NCBI GenBank assembly: GCA_026413805.1
Contig: JAOAKE010000004.1
Location: forward strand, 1 to 36,862
Direction: 5' to 3'
Length of the DNA stretch: 36,862 nucleotides
Source: Microcaldota archaeon
GTDB taxonomy: Archaea > Micrarchaeota > Micrarchaeia > Anstonellales > Anstonellaceae
Made by a program: the position numbers and the translations under genes. Position 1 is the first letter of the stretch. Each line of letters starts with the position of its first letter. The notes beneath the pieces were generated by a model that was not told the origin of the DNA, made no database searches, and saw only the letters and a program-made list of their open reading frames with translations. This document shows positions 15,723 through 22,941 of this stretch, piece by piece.

Positions 15723-16613
15723 ATGCCAAAAAAGAGAAAAAAGAGGCAAACAGCGCAACCAGTAGGGCAAAAAGCAAAGCCGCCTATTCAAGCTAAAAAC
15801 GCGCCCCCTCCGCGTGCATTCTTTTTCTTTCTTGCAGCATTTGCCATCATTGCCTTGGCACTTTTTGCAGCTTGGATGATGGTGGGCAAGCCACCTGAAA
15901 AAAGCGACGCGCCCAATGGCACAAAGGCCAAAGATGAGCCGCCAACCCTCTCAACTGCGCCGCATTACCAGCTTTCTGCTTCTTCCTTTGACTCTGCTTA
16001 TGCGCGGGGAAGCCCGAACGCAGAAATAATCCTTGTTGAATACTGCGATTTTGAGTGCCGATTCTGCCAAGCCGCTTCTTCTACCCTCTCCTCTCTCCAA
16101 AAAAGCAACCCCAATGTGAAGGTCGTCTATAGGCACTATCCTGTAAAGGGCCATTCATTCTCCCAAAAGGCCGCAGAGGCAGCAGAATGCTCTGGAGAGC
16201 AGGGGAAATTCTGGGAGATGCACGACCTGCTGTTTGAAAACCAAAATGACCTTGCCCCCTCCTCCCTCAAAAAATATGCAGAAAAAATAGGATTGGACCT
16301 AGCGAGATTCAATTCTTGCCTTGAATCAGGAAAATACCAAGAGCTTGTTTCTTCGCAGGCAGCAGAAGGGAGGAAGGTTGGGATTTCGGCAACCCCTGCA
16401 TTCATTGTATTTTCCAAAGGCACAAAAGACCCTGCGCTGGAGGCAAGGCTGCTGGAAAAGGCACAGGAGGTCTCCTCCCAATATCCCACCTATGAATTGG
16501 GCATGCAGCTAGTCTCAATCAATGGCGCAAGGGGGGCCTTGCTGTTCTTTGGGGCGCTGCCCCAGTCAGACTTTGAAAAGATAATGGAAGCATTTCAAAA
16601 AAGGGCAAGCTAG
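15723..16613 (+). CDS. Membrane-anchored DsbA-family thioredoxin (Thioredoxin_4 type)
   Basis: 296 residues. A Lys-rich N-terminus (PKKRKKRQT) precedes a helix at about 32-54, then a DsbA-like domain: AEIILVEYCDFECRFCQAAS with redox pair CRFC (112-115), VVYRHYPVKGHSFSQKAAEAAEC, and cis-Pro in ISATPAFIVF. This is the bacterial/archaeal DsbA-BdbD pattern of extracellular thiol oxidases. TATA-like ttttttatt (about 15686) allows a start separate from the upstream pair. Confidence 0.9.
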   Translation: MPKKRKKRQTAQPVGQKAKPPIQAKNAPPPRAFFFFLAAFAIIALALFAAWMMVGKPPEKSDAPNGTKAKDEPPTLSTAPHYQLSASSFDSAYARGSPNAEIILVEYCDFECRFCQAASSTLSSLQKSNPNVKVVYRHYPVKGHSFSQKAAEAAECSGEQGKFWEMHDLLFENQNDLAPSSLKKYAEKIGLDLARFNSCLESGKYQELVSSQAAEGRKVGISATPAFIVFSKGTKDPALEARLLEKAQEVSSQYPTYELGMQLVSINGARGALLFFGALPQSDFEKIMEAFQKRAS

Positions 16614-16637
16614 CCTAAGGGTGTTTTTTTGCCTTCT

Positions 16638-17411
16638 ATGAAACTCTTCATTGAATCTTGCCTTCGCGACTCTGCCCGGCTGATTGAAAAAATGAGGGCA
16701 AGGGGGCTGAAAATAACAGCCAAAAAGCGAAACGACATGGTAACCTCGGCAGACTTCGCATCGCAGGCGCTTATAGAGGCAAGGATTAGAAAGGAATTTC
16801 CAGGCGCACACATCCTGTCCGAAGAGGGCGACTTTAAGGCGGATCTTCTTGCAGACTCGCTGTTTGTGATAGACCCGATTGACGGCACGCACAATTTCAT
16901 ACAGGGAATACCGATTTACGGAGTTTCGCTTGCCCATTTTTCAGGCGGCAAGCCAACTGCCGGGGGGACAATCATCCCGCGCCAAAACATGCTTTTTTAT
17001 GCAGAGAAAGGGAAGCCTGCGCTGCTGAATGGAAAAAAGATTTCAGTTTCCAAGACTGCCAAGTTGGAAGACTTCTTTTTTTTGTGCGACAGCCGACTGC
17101 ACACCATCAAAGACCAAGGTTTTTTGAAGGCAGTAGTGGAGCTGGAGCGCCTCAGCCAGCACACTCGCTTTACAGGCTGTTCTGTGTTTGAGCTTGGCGC
17201 AGTTGCATGTGGCATGGTAGATGCGGGGCTGTACTTTAAGCTCAAGCCCTATGATTTTGCTGCAGGGGCGCTCATAGTGGAGCAGGCAGGCGGCAAAGTG
17301 ACAGATTTTGATGGAAAGCGCTGGAGCCTTTCCACAAAGCAGTTTGTTTTTTCAAACGGCAGGCAGCACCGCCAAATCGTTGAGTTCCTCCAATCAAACA
17401 AGGAAAGTTAG
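16638..17411 (+). CDS. Inositol monophosphatase/fructose-1,6-bisphosphatase family enzyme
   Basis: 257 residues from ATG 16638 (TTG 16629 is in frame). The metal-binding motifs of the family are in order: SEEGD (about 61-65), DPIDGTHNF (about 79-87) and PYDFAAGALIVEQAGG near residue 200, where Tyr replaces the usual Trp of WDxAAG. Archaeal members often hydrolyse both inositol-1-phosphate and fructose-1,6-bisphosphate, and the substrate cannot be settled here. It follows the DsbA-like gene by 24 bases. Confidence 0.9.
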   Translation: MKLFIESCLRDSARLIEKMRARGLKITAKKRNDMVTSADFASQALIEARIRKEFPGAHILSEEGDFKADLLADSLFVIDPIDGTHNFIQGIPIYGVSLAHFSGGKPTAGGTIIPRQNMLFYAEKGKPALLNGKKISVSKTAKLEDFFFLCDSRLHTIKDQGFLKAVVELERLSQHTRFTGCSVFELGAVACGMVDAGLYFKLKPYDFAAGALIVEQAGGKVTDFDGKRWSLSTKQFVFSNGRQHRQIVEFLQSNKES

Positions 17412-18065
17412 CTATTTATCTGCAGGCTCCTCCTTTGCCCAAAACCTGCTTTCAGCCAAAGAGGCAACTGCAAGGAAGAAGACCGAGGCAAATAGCAAGG
17501 CAGATGCAAATGCAATGGCAAAAACCGCCAGCTGGACTGCGCCGATGCCTTTTTTCAGCGCCCCCCTTGCCTCTTCAAGAGCCGCCTTGGCCTCTGATGC
17601 CTTGCTGGCGCTTTTCATTATAGCTTCTGAAGTTTTCCCAAAAGAAGAGGCTGATTGGTTTAGCGAGAGGCTTGCTGCTGAAAAAGAAGAGGAAGCGTTC
17701 TTGAGGCTGCCTGCTGCTTCTTGGATTCGCTTGTCCAGTGAAAAGGGCGGAACTGCAGAAATGCTCTCCAAGACCGAAGCAAGGGCACTGCTTGATTTTG
17801 AAAATTGCGCAAGGGCTATTGAGGCATTTTTAGTCCCTTCCTCAAGCCTTGCACTCCCGCTGCCTGCATCTGCGCTTGCCTTTTCAAGAAAAGCGGCTGT
17901 GCCAACTGCAGAGTCTAATTGCCGCTCAATTGCTGCAGAGGCATTTGAAAGCATAAAAAAAATCGCTGCTGCTGCCACTATTGACAAGACAAAGCCAGCG
18001 CAAGAGAGCAAGGCAGAAAGTGCAAACAAGGAAGCCCGCGCTTTCTTGATTAAATCCTCATCCAT
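17412..18065 (-). CDS. Two-helix membrane protein with Ala/Ser-rich coiled coil
   Basis: 217 residues, no recognised family. One membrane helix at about 13-38, then about 130 residues of Ala/Ser-rich heptad-like sequence (KSSSALASVLESISAV, KTSEAIMKSASKASEAK) and a second helix at about 180-207, so the coil probably lies outside the membrane between two anchors. It lies 11 bases downstream of the NHL-repeat gene on the same strand and probably shares its transcript. It abuts the phosphatase stop from the opposite strand without a gap. Confidence 0.65.
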   Translation of the reverse strand: MDEDLIKKARASLFALSALLSCAGFVLSIVAAAAIFFMLSNASAAIERQLDSAVGTAAFLEKASADAGSGSARLEEGTKNASIALAQFSKSSSALASVLESISAVPPFSLDKRIQEAAGSLKNASSSFSAASLSLNQSASSFGKTSEAIMKSASKASEAKAALEEARGALKKGIGAVQLAVFAIAFASALLFASVFFLAVASLAESRFWAKEEPADK

Positions 18066-18076
18066 CTGCTTTCCCC

Positions 18077-20116
18077 CTAATCATCCTTCCATATTTTGAC
18101 TTGCCCTTCTTCGCCGCTGCCTTCATCTTCTTCAGTGGCTCCCCTGTTTTTTCTCCTCTTGCGTGCGTAGAGGTGCAGCGCAAAGGCAGCGGCAATGATT
18201 CCTGTAAGGCCAACCATGACCAATATGGCTGAGACTGCAACTGACAATGACTGCGCCTCAGCCATCTTTATCCGGGCTGATGAAATTGCCTCGAGGGCCA
18301 TCTTGGATGCAGCCTCTGGCTCAGAATATGCAAGCTCCTCCGCATCGCCCATTTTTTTCTTTTCTTTTGAAAAGTCAGGCCGAATAAGGGGCGACTTTGA
18401 GGAGTAGTTGGCCAGCTCTTGCTTGAAGGCAGATATGTTTTTCAAAGCCTCTTCTATCGCAGGCACTATCTCCTCAAGTCTTTTTTCATAAGAGGAGATT
18501 TCAAGCTCTGCAATTCCAAGCGAGCGGTTTGCCCCCGCGTAATCTCCGCCTGCCATTGAAGAGTTTGCTGCCAAAAGGGCTTCCATCGCAGAGCTGAGGT
18601 TTATCCTCTGGCGGAACATGGCAGCCTTTCCTTCTAACTCGCCTGCACGCTTGTTAAGGAGCTCCATCCTTTGCTCTATCCATGAAGAAACCAGCGCAGT
18701 GTCAGTTGCGTTTTTGGCAGCCTGCTCTTTCTGTGCAGCCGAAATGTATTTTTCTGCCATGCTTGAAAGGGAAGGCAAAAGGCCTATTGCTTCGCTGTAA
18801 TACTTGCTTTCAGCCTTGTTTTTGATTTCTGCAGCCAGCCTGTCAAATTCTGGCAGCTGCCCCAAAAGGCCCGCAGAAAGGTTTTTTCGGCGGTAAGGCT
18901 CTACTTTTTCCTGCTCCGCCTTTACCATCTGCTTTATTTTTACCTCTATCTTCTGGGAAAGGTTAAGCTTTGCCTCGTTTGCAGATTCAATTGCCTTGCT
19001 TGCAAGCCTTTCGGCAGCAGAAAAGGCAAATCGCGAATACTCTTCTTTAGCTGCAACCACATGTGCTGCAAGGTAGCTGTAGTCCTCCACAGTCATGTTG
19101 AGCTTCAAAGCCAGCTGCTGCATGCTATAAAGCTTTTTTACCGAATCATTTGCTTGCGAAATCAGGGCCAATACCTCTTTTTTTCCCTCAACCTCTTTGA
19201 TTTGGTAAACCAGCACCTTTTTTGCTTGAGGGTCTGCCAAGTAGAGCTTTCCATCATATATTGAAAGGTCCTCTGGCTCAGAGAGGTTGCCGCCAGAAAC
19301 GTTTGAATCAAGCACATCTGCCAAATAGCCCTCCAAAGTGAAAACAAGCACCTTTTTAGCGTAAGCATCTGCCACATAAATAAAATCATTGTATATTGCC
19401 ATCCCCCGAGGAGACGACAGCCCTCCTTCCCCTCCCCCAATTGAGTAAAGGAAGGTGAAATTCCTGCTGTAGGCATATATTGCTTTTTTGCCCCGGTCTA
19501 GCACAAACACCTTGTCCTTGTAAATCTCAACGTCTGCTGGCATGTTCAGAAAGCCATCTGAAGGCCCTCTTTCGACCGCAATCCTTTCAAAGGTGCGAGT
19601 CTCTTTTGAATAAACATACAGCCGCCCATTTTCCATGTCAGTAATGTAGGCGTGTTCATTGTCAAAAGCAATTGCAGAGGGCCGTTTTAGGTTGGAAGAC
19701 TCCTTGCGGTTCCACAGCTCTATGGCCCGCCCCTCCCCGGGGTAAAAGCGTATGATGGTGCTGACGCCGTCTGCGATATAAACGCTCCCATTGTAGTAAG
19801 TCATTTTATGGGGGCTTTCAAGCTGGACATATTCTGCGCTGTTTTTCAAGAACAATTTGCGCGGGCTGGCATTTTCACTTTCGTTGTAGTAGCCGCTTGA
19901 GTTGAAGATGTAAAACGCATTGGTGAGGTCGTCTGCTACATATAATTTGCCTCCAGCCGCAAGAACGCTGCTTGGGTGCCTAAACAAATACGTCTCGTCA
20001 GTGTCTTCAAAATTCGTCCCATTGAAATACCCAAGGTAGCTAAATCCTGCGAATATGCTGCTTGAAAAAACAAGAAGCAATGCCAGTAGCCTGCAATATC
20101 GCACTTGCTTCACCAA
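18077..20116 (-). CDS. Secreted NHL-repeat beta-propeller protein with coiled-coil stalk and C-terminal anchor
   Basis: 679 residues. A signal peptide (about 1-23, LLALLLVFSSSIFAG) is followed by six or so NHL/YVTN-like repeats (HPSSVLAAGGKLYVADD, PSAIAFDNEHAYITDM, PRGMAIYNDFIYVADAY, PEDLSIYDGKLYLADP) up to about residue 310. A long Ala/Glu/Lys-rich helical stalk (330-620) and a membrane helix near 630-655 follow, with a charged cytoplasmic tail. NxS/T sequons are frequent. It appears to be a surface-displayed propeller on a stalk. The start is GTG 20116, as no nearby ATG precedes the signal peptide; ttaattaaaaag upstream supports a leaderless start. Confidence 0.85.
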   Translation of the reverse strand: MVKQVRYCRLLALLLVFSSSIFAGFSYLGYFNGTNFEDTDETYLFRHPSSVLAAGGKLYVADDLTNAFYIFNSSGYYNESENASPRKLFLKNSAEYVQLESPHKMTYYNGSVYIADGVSTIIRFYPGEGRAIELWNRKESSNLKRPSAIAFDNEHAYITDMENGRLYVYSKETRTFERIAVERGPSDGFLNMPADVEIYKDKVFVLDRGKKAIYAYSRNFTFLYSIGGGEGGLSSPRGMAIYNDFIYVADAYAKKVLVFTLEGYLADVLDSNVSGGNLSEPEDLSIYDGKLYLADPQAKKVLVYQIKEVEGKKEVLALISQANDSVKKLYSMQQLALKLNMTVEDYSYLAAHVVAAKEEYSRFAFSAAERLASKAIESANEAKLNLSQKIEVKIKQMVKAEQEKVEPYRRKNLSAGLLGQLPEFDRLAAEIKNKAESKYYSEAIGLLPSLSSMAEKYISAAQKEQAAKNATDTALVSSWIEQRMELLNKRAGELEGKAAMFRQRINLSSAMEALLAANSSMAGGDYAGANRSLGIAELEISSYEKRLEEIVPAIEEALKNISAFKQELANYSSKSPLIRPDFSKEKKKMGDAEELAYSEPEAASKMALEAISSARIKMAEAQSLSVAVSAILVMVGLTGIIAAAFALHLYARKRRKNRGATEEDEGSGEEGQVKIWKDD

Positions 20117-20232
20117 AAGGCTTTGGAGCAGTTAATTAAAAAGAGTTCTGATTTTGCAAGCCCTGTCTTGTGCCTCAAGCCAGCTACACAATGTAATTTT
20201 TAGTTATTAAATAGTTAAAATATTGCGAATTT

Positions 20233-20295
20233 AGTATTTATAAAACAAAAAAATGCTTTTTTCAGCCAAAAAATTACGAATTATTTATAAACCCT
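20233..20295 (+). promoter_or_regulatory. Two copies of a palindromic TATA box upstream of the 20324 gene
   Basis: TTTATAAA occurs at 20237-20244 and 20284-20291 within related contexts (gcgaatttagtatttataaaac and acgaattatttataaac). The nearer copy is placed to start transcription about 10 bases before ATG 20324. The spacer 20117-20323 is very A/T-rich and no other gene is visible in it. Confidence 0.6.
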
Positions 20296-20323
20296 TCGCA
20301 CAACAGCCATAGCGGTGAGATAA

Positions 20324-20695
20324 ATGCATGCACAAAATAAATTCCCGAATAGGGCAAACCCACAGCCTGCAAACCAGGCAACCCAAAGGAGCACAAGGGC
20401 TTTCGAAGGAAGAAGCATTCATGAGGTATTTGGCGGCATTGTAGGGAAGGGCAACCCAAATAGCAACAGCATCAGCTTAAACCAACTTGCACATGTTTTA
20501 AATGAAAGGCAAAATATGCTGAATAATAACAGGAATAATAATGACTGGAACATTGCATACGAAATAGCGGGGCAACTTAAGAACCCACCTAATGGCCCGT
20601 TCCAAGATCTAGTTTTTCGCGTAATCCAAATAGCAGTGGAAAAAGGCATCCTGCCCAAAAACCCAAACCCGAATGACTTTGGAGGGCCAATCTAG
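20324..20695 (+). CDS. Asn/Gln-rich hypothetical protein
   Basis: 123 residues, no recognised family. N-terminal half is rich in Asn, Gln and Pro (NKFPNRANPQPANQATQ), with a poly-Asn patch (MLNNNRNNNDW) at about 65-75 and a likely helical C-terminal half (FQDLVFRVIQIAVEKGIL). It has no signal or membrane segment. The strong duplicated TATA box and a ggtga ribosome site before the ATG support a real, expressed gene. Its Asn-rich make-up differs from its neighbours. Confidence 0.6.
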   Translation: MHAQNKFPNRANPQPANQATQRSTRAFEGRSIHEVFGGIVGKGNPNSNSISLNQLAHVLNERQNMLNNNRNNNDWNIAYEIAGQLKNPPNGPFQDLVFRVIQIAVEKGILPKNPNPNDFGGPI

Positions 20696-20709
20696 CCAAG
20701 CCTTGCCTT

Positions 20710-21135
20710 TCACTTCCATTTTTTCATTATTATGCTTGTCTTTGTTTTTCTTATTTCCTCAAGGGCGCGCAGTTCATCCACTCGCCTGTTGAGAGATTCC
20801 ATGTCAGCGGCAGAAAGAAGGATGGCGAAGTCCATCTCCCCTGAAACCTCCCAGATGCCCATTACTCCTTCTTCCTTTTCAAGTGCCTTTGCCACCTTCT
20901 CCGAAGAGGCATGCGGCGAAGTAGATAGAAAGACAAGGGCATTCACAGTGTCTTTTTCATCAACTTCAATGGTAAAGCGCCTTATTATCCCGCGCGCGAC
21001 TAAGTTGGAAACGCGCCTCCTTGCGGCAGGCTCAGAAAGCCCAACCTTTTTGCCCAGCTTTTGGTTGGGGATGTCTGCGTTTTCGCGCAGGATTTGAAGT
21101 ATTTTTTTATCAATTTCGTCAATTTTCCACGCCAT
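20710..21135 (-). CDS. Lrp/AsnC-family transcriptional regulator
   Basis: 141 residues from ATG 21135; a TTG seven codons earlier is in frame. The N-terminal helix-turn-helix is typical (IDEIDKKILQILRENADI, LSEPAARRRVSNLVARGII), followed by the RAM/AsnC ligand domain (ALVFLSTSPHA, IWEVSGEMDFAILLSAADM). A TATA-like element at 21158-21168 is about 27 bases upstream, so the message is probably leaderless. The same element faces tRNA-Gly(TCC) on the other strand, so the regulator could influence that tRNA. Confidence 0.93.
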   Translation of the reverse strand: MAWKIDEIDKKILQILRENADIPNQKLGKKVGLSEPAARRRVSNLVARGIIRRFTIEVDEKDTVNALVFLSTSPHASSEKVAKALEKEEGVMGIWEVSGEMDFAILLSAADMESLNRRVDELRALEEIRKTKTSIIMKKWK

Positions 21136-21157
21136 GTTGCTCTTCTGCCTCTGCAAT

Positions 21158-21168
21158 TAATATAAGGC
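21158..21168. promoter_or_regulatory. Shared TATA element for the Lrp-like gene and tRNA-Gly(TCC)
   Basis: ttaatataagg reads as a TATA-like box on both strands. It lies about 28 bases from each of the two diverging 5' ends (21135 and 21192). Confidence 0.55.
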
Positions 21169-21230
21169 TATCTCAAAGTAAATTAATCAAAGCGGACGTA
21201 GTATAACCTGGCTAGTATCTTGGCCTTCCA

Positions 21231-21348
21231 TAGGGAAACCCCCCGGCAATCCCTTGGTGGTTTCCTCTACCTTCCCCACAGGTTGCAAGAAGGTAGGATA
21301 AAGGGAAACCCCCCGGCAATTTGGGGCGGTTTTCCGCAAGCAGAAGAA
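21231..21348 (+). other. tRNA-Gly(TCC) intron 1, canonical position 37/38 (118 nt)
   Basis: Bases 32-35 (CTTC) pair perfectly with GAAG at the intron end, with bulges CA^T and AA^A. Inside are two copies of a 19-base repeat, each able to form its own hairpin. Confidence 0.88.
21232..21320 (+). repeat. 19-base direct repeat inside the tRNA-Gly(TCC) intron
   Basis: agggaaaccccccggcaat occurs at 21232-21250 and 21302-21320, 70 bases apart and identical. Each copy is followed by a partial complement (ggtttcc at 21259-21265; ggttttcc at 21328-21335), so the intron carries two similar hairpins. The second is extended by cccc/gggg. Confidence 0.8.
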
Positions 21349-21369
21349 AGTCAAAGGTCCGGGTTCAAA

Positions 21370-21420
21370 AACCAGCCATTCCTGCAATTTTGCAAGCAGG
21401 CTTGGAATTGGCCCTGAAAA
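21370..21420 (+). other. tRNA-Gly(TCC) intron 2, T-loop position 59/60 (51 nt)
   Basis: TTCA (54-57) pairs perfectly with TGAA at the intron end, with bulges AA^A and AA^T. An internal hairpin pairs cctgc with gcagg and ccattcc with ggaattgg (one bulged base). Confidence 0.85.
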
Positions 21421-21599
21421 TCCCGGCGTCCGCATTTCTTTTTCATGCGCCTGGCGTTTGAAGTGGAGCCCCTGCATTCTTTCTTGTTCATTCTCCCCGA
21501 GAAAGCGCACTAATTTTAAACTATAGCCGCGTTTTAGTGGTGGTCGGGAGGCAGGATTTTTCCAATTTAGCCTAAGGGCTTTGGGCAAAAGGTGGTAAG

Positions 21600-22919
21600 A
21601 TGGCAGTTTCGCCTTTGGAAGGCAGATACAAAACAGAAATGAACGAGCTTTTTGATGAAGAGGCAAAGCTTGCCTCTCGGCTTGAGGTAGAAGTAGCGCT
21701 GGCATATGCGCACGCCGAGCTTAAAAACATCCCTGTGGAAGCTGCCGAAGAAATAGCCTCTGCGGCAAAAAAGGTGAGCTTAAAGCGGGTAGATGAAATT
21801 GAGGCTGAAATCCACCACGACCTAATGGCGATGGTGAAGGCTCTTTCAGAGAACTGCAAAAAATACGGCGGCTATGTCCATTATGGGGCAACATCATACG
21901 ACATTGAGGATACTGCGACTGCCCTGCTTTTAAAGCGGGCCCTCGGGCTGGTAAGAAAGCGCCTGTTGGAGACACAAGGCATACTCAAAAGGCATGCGCA
22001 GCAGCACAAGGAGACAGTCTGCATAGCGCGGACACACGGCCAGCACGCAGTCCCTACAACCTACGGAATGAAGTTTGCCCTGTGGTTTGCAGAAATCGGC
22101 CGCCACCTTGAGCGGCTTGAGCAGGCAGAAAAAACAATTTCAGTCGGCAAGATGTCAGGCGCAGCAGGCACCATGGCAACCTTCCAAGGCAAAGGCACGA
22201 AAATCCAAGGCCTTGTCATGAAGAGGCTTGGGCTTGAGCCAGCGCCAATCACCAACCAAGTAATACAGCGCGACAGGCACGCGCAGGTTCTTTTTGCCCT
22301 AGCCCTGATAGCCTCCACCCTTGAAAAGATAGCAAAAGAAATCCGCAATTTGCAGCGCACAGAGATAATGGAAGTGGCAGAGCCATTTGCCTCAAAGCAG
22401 GTCGGCTCCTCTACCATGCCGCAGAAGCGCAACCCTCACAAGTCCGAAAGGGTATGCTCCCTTGCGCGCCTTGTAAGGGCAAACGTAGCAGTTGCACTTG
22501 AAAACATAGCGCTTGAGCACGAGCGGGACCTGACCAATTCAGCAAACGAGCGGTTTATCTTTGCCCAGAGCTTCATCCTGACAGATTACATGCTGAAAGA
22601 GACAAACAAAATACTCTCGGGATTGGAATTTTTCCCCGAAAACATCGCGCGCAACTTGGAGCTGACAGGCGGCGCAGTCATGGCTGAAAAGATAATGATT
22701 GAGCTTACCGAGCGCGGGATGGGGAGGCAGGAGGCCCACGAGCTTATGCGAAGGTGCAGCCTGGAGGCCTTCAAAAACAAGAAAAAGCTCATTGAAGTGC
22801 TAAAAGAGCAAGAAGAGGTCCGGAAATTCATCCCAGTTGGCGAGCTTGAAAAGATGTTTAACCCGCGAAACTACATAGGCGAGGCAGTGCAGATAGTGGA
22901 GCGGGTTGTCGGAAAGTAA
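21600..22919 (+). CDS. purB: Adenylosuccinate lyase
   Basis: 439 residues. The fumarase/ASL signature SSTMPQKRNPHKSE (about 264-277) with the flexible catalytic loop is intact, and the N-terminus MAVSPLEGRYKTEM carries the substrate-binding RY. The second conserved region is HYGATSYDIEDTA (about 95) and the third ARTHGQHAVPTTYG. It catalyses two steps of purine synthesis (SAICAR to AICAR, and adenylosuccinate to AMP). A TATA-like ttttaaactata near 21515-21525 and an aaggtgg before the ATG mark the beginning of the one-carbon/purine operon. Confidence 0.97.
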   Translation: MAVSPLEGRYKTEMNELFDEEAKLASRLEVEVALAYAHAELKNIPVEAAEEIASAAKKVSLKRVDEIEAEIHHDLMAMVKALSENCKKYGGYVHYGATSYDIEDTATALLLKRALGLVRKRLLETQGILKRHAQQHKETVCIARTHGQHAVPTTYGMKFALWFAEIGRHLERLEQAEKTISVGKMSGAAGTMATFQGKGTKIQGLVMKRLGLEPAPITNQVIQRDRHAQVLFALALIASTLEKIAKEIRNLQRTEIMEVAEPFASKQVGSSTMPQKRNPHKSERVCSLARLVRANVAVALENIALEHERDLTNSANERFIFAQSFILTDYMLKETNKILSGLEFFPENIARNLELTGGAVMAEKIMIELTERGMGRQEAHELMRRCSLEAFKNKKKLIEVLKEQEEVRKFIPVGELEKMFNPRNYIGEAVQIVERVVGK

Positions 22920-22941
22920 AAAGGCAAAGGAGGAATAATGT

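Larger units (their letters stand above)
21192..21434 (+). tRNA. tRNA-Gly(TCC) with two introns, one of 118 nt
   Basis: Acceptor GCGGACG pairs with CGTCCGC, and A73 follows. The D arm is GTAT-AACCTGGCTA-GTAT. Anticodon stem TTGGC pairs with GTCAA (one G-T), and the loop CT-TCC-A is broken after A37 by 118 bases (21231-21348). T stem CCGGG/CCCGG has TTCAAA broken before T60 by 51 bases (21370-21420). Spliced, it is an ordinary tRNA with Gly features. The gene spreads over 243 bases, so standard scans could miss it. A T-rich run follows (tttctttttc). Confidence 0.9.

Noticed and set aside
17308..18099. 263-codon plus-strand frame opposite the Ala/Ser-rich protein
   Set aside because: It is the reverse reading of Ala/Ser/Glu-rich codons and runs back into the phosphatase gene. 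The minus-strand frame has membrane helices and linkage to the NHL gene.
21232..21320. Two identical 19-base repeats read as a CRISPR fragment or insertion-sequence ends
   Set aside because: Only two copies in direct orientation, no spacer pattern, and both lie inside a tRNA intron whose BHB ends are clear.
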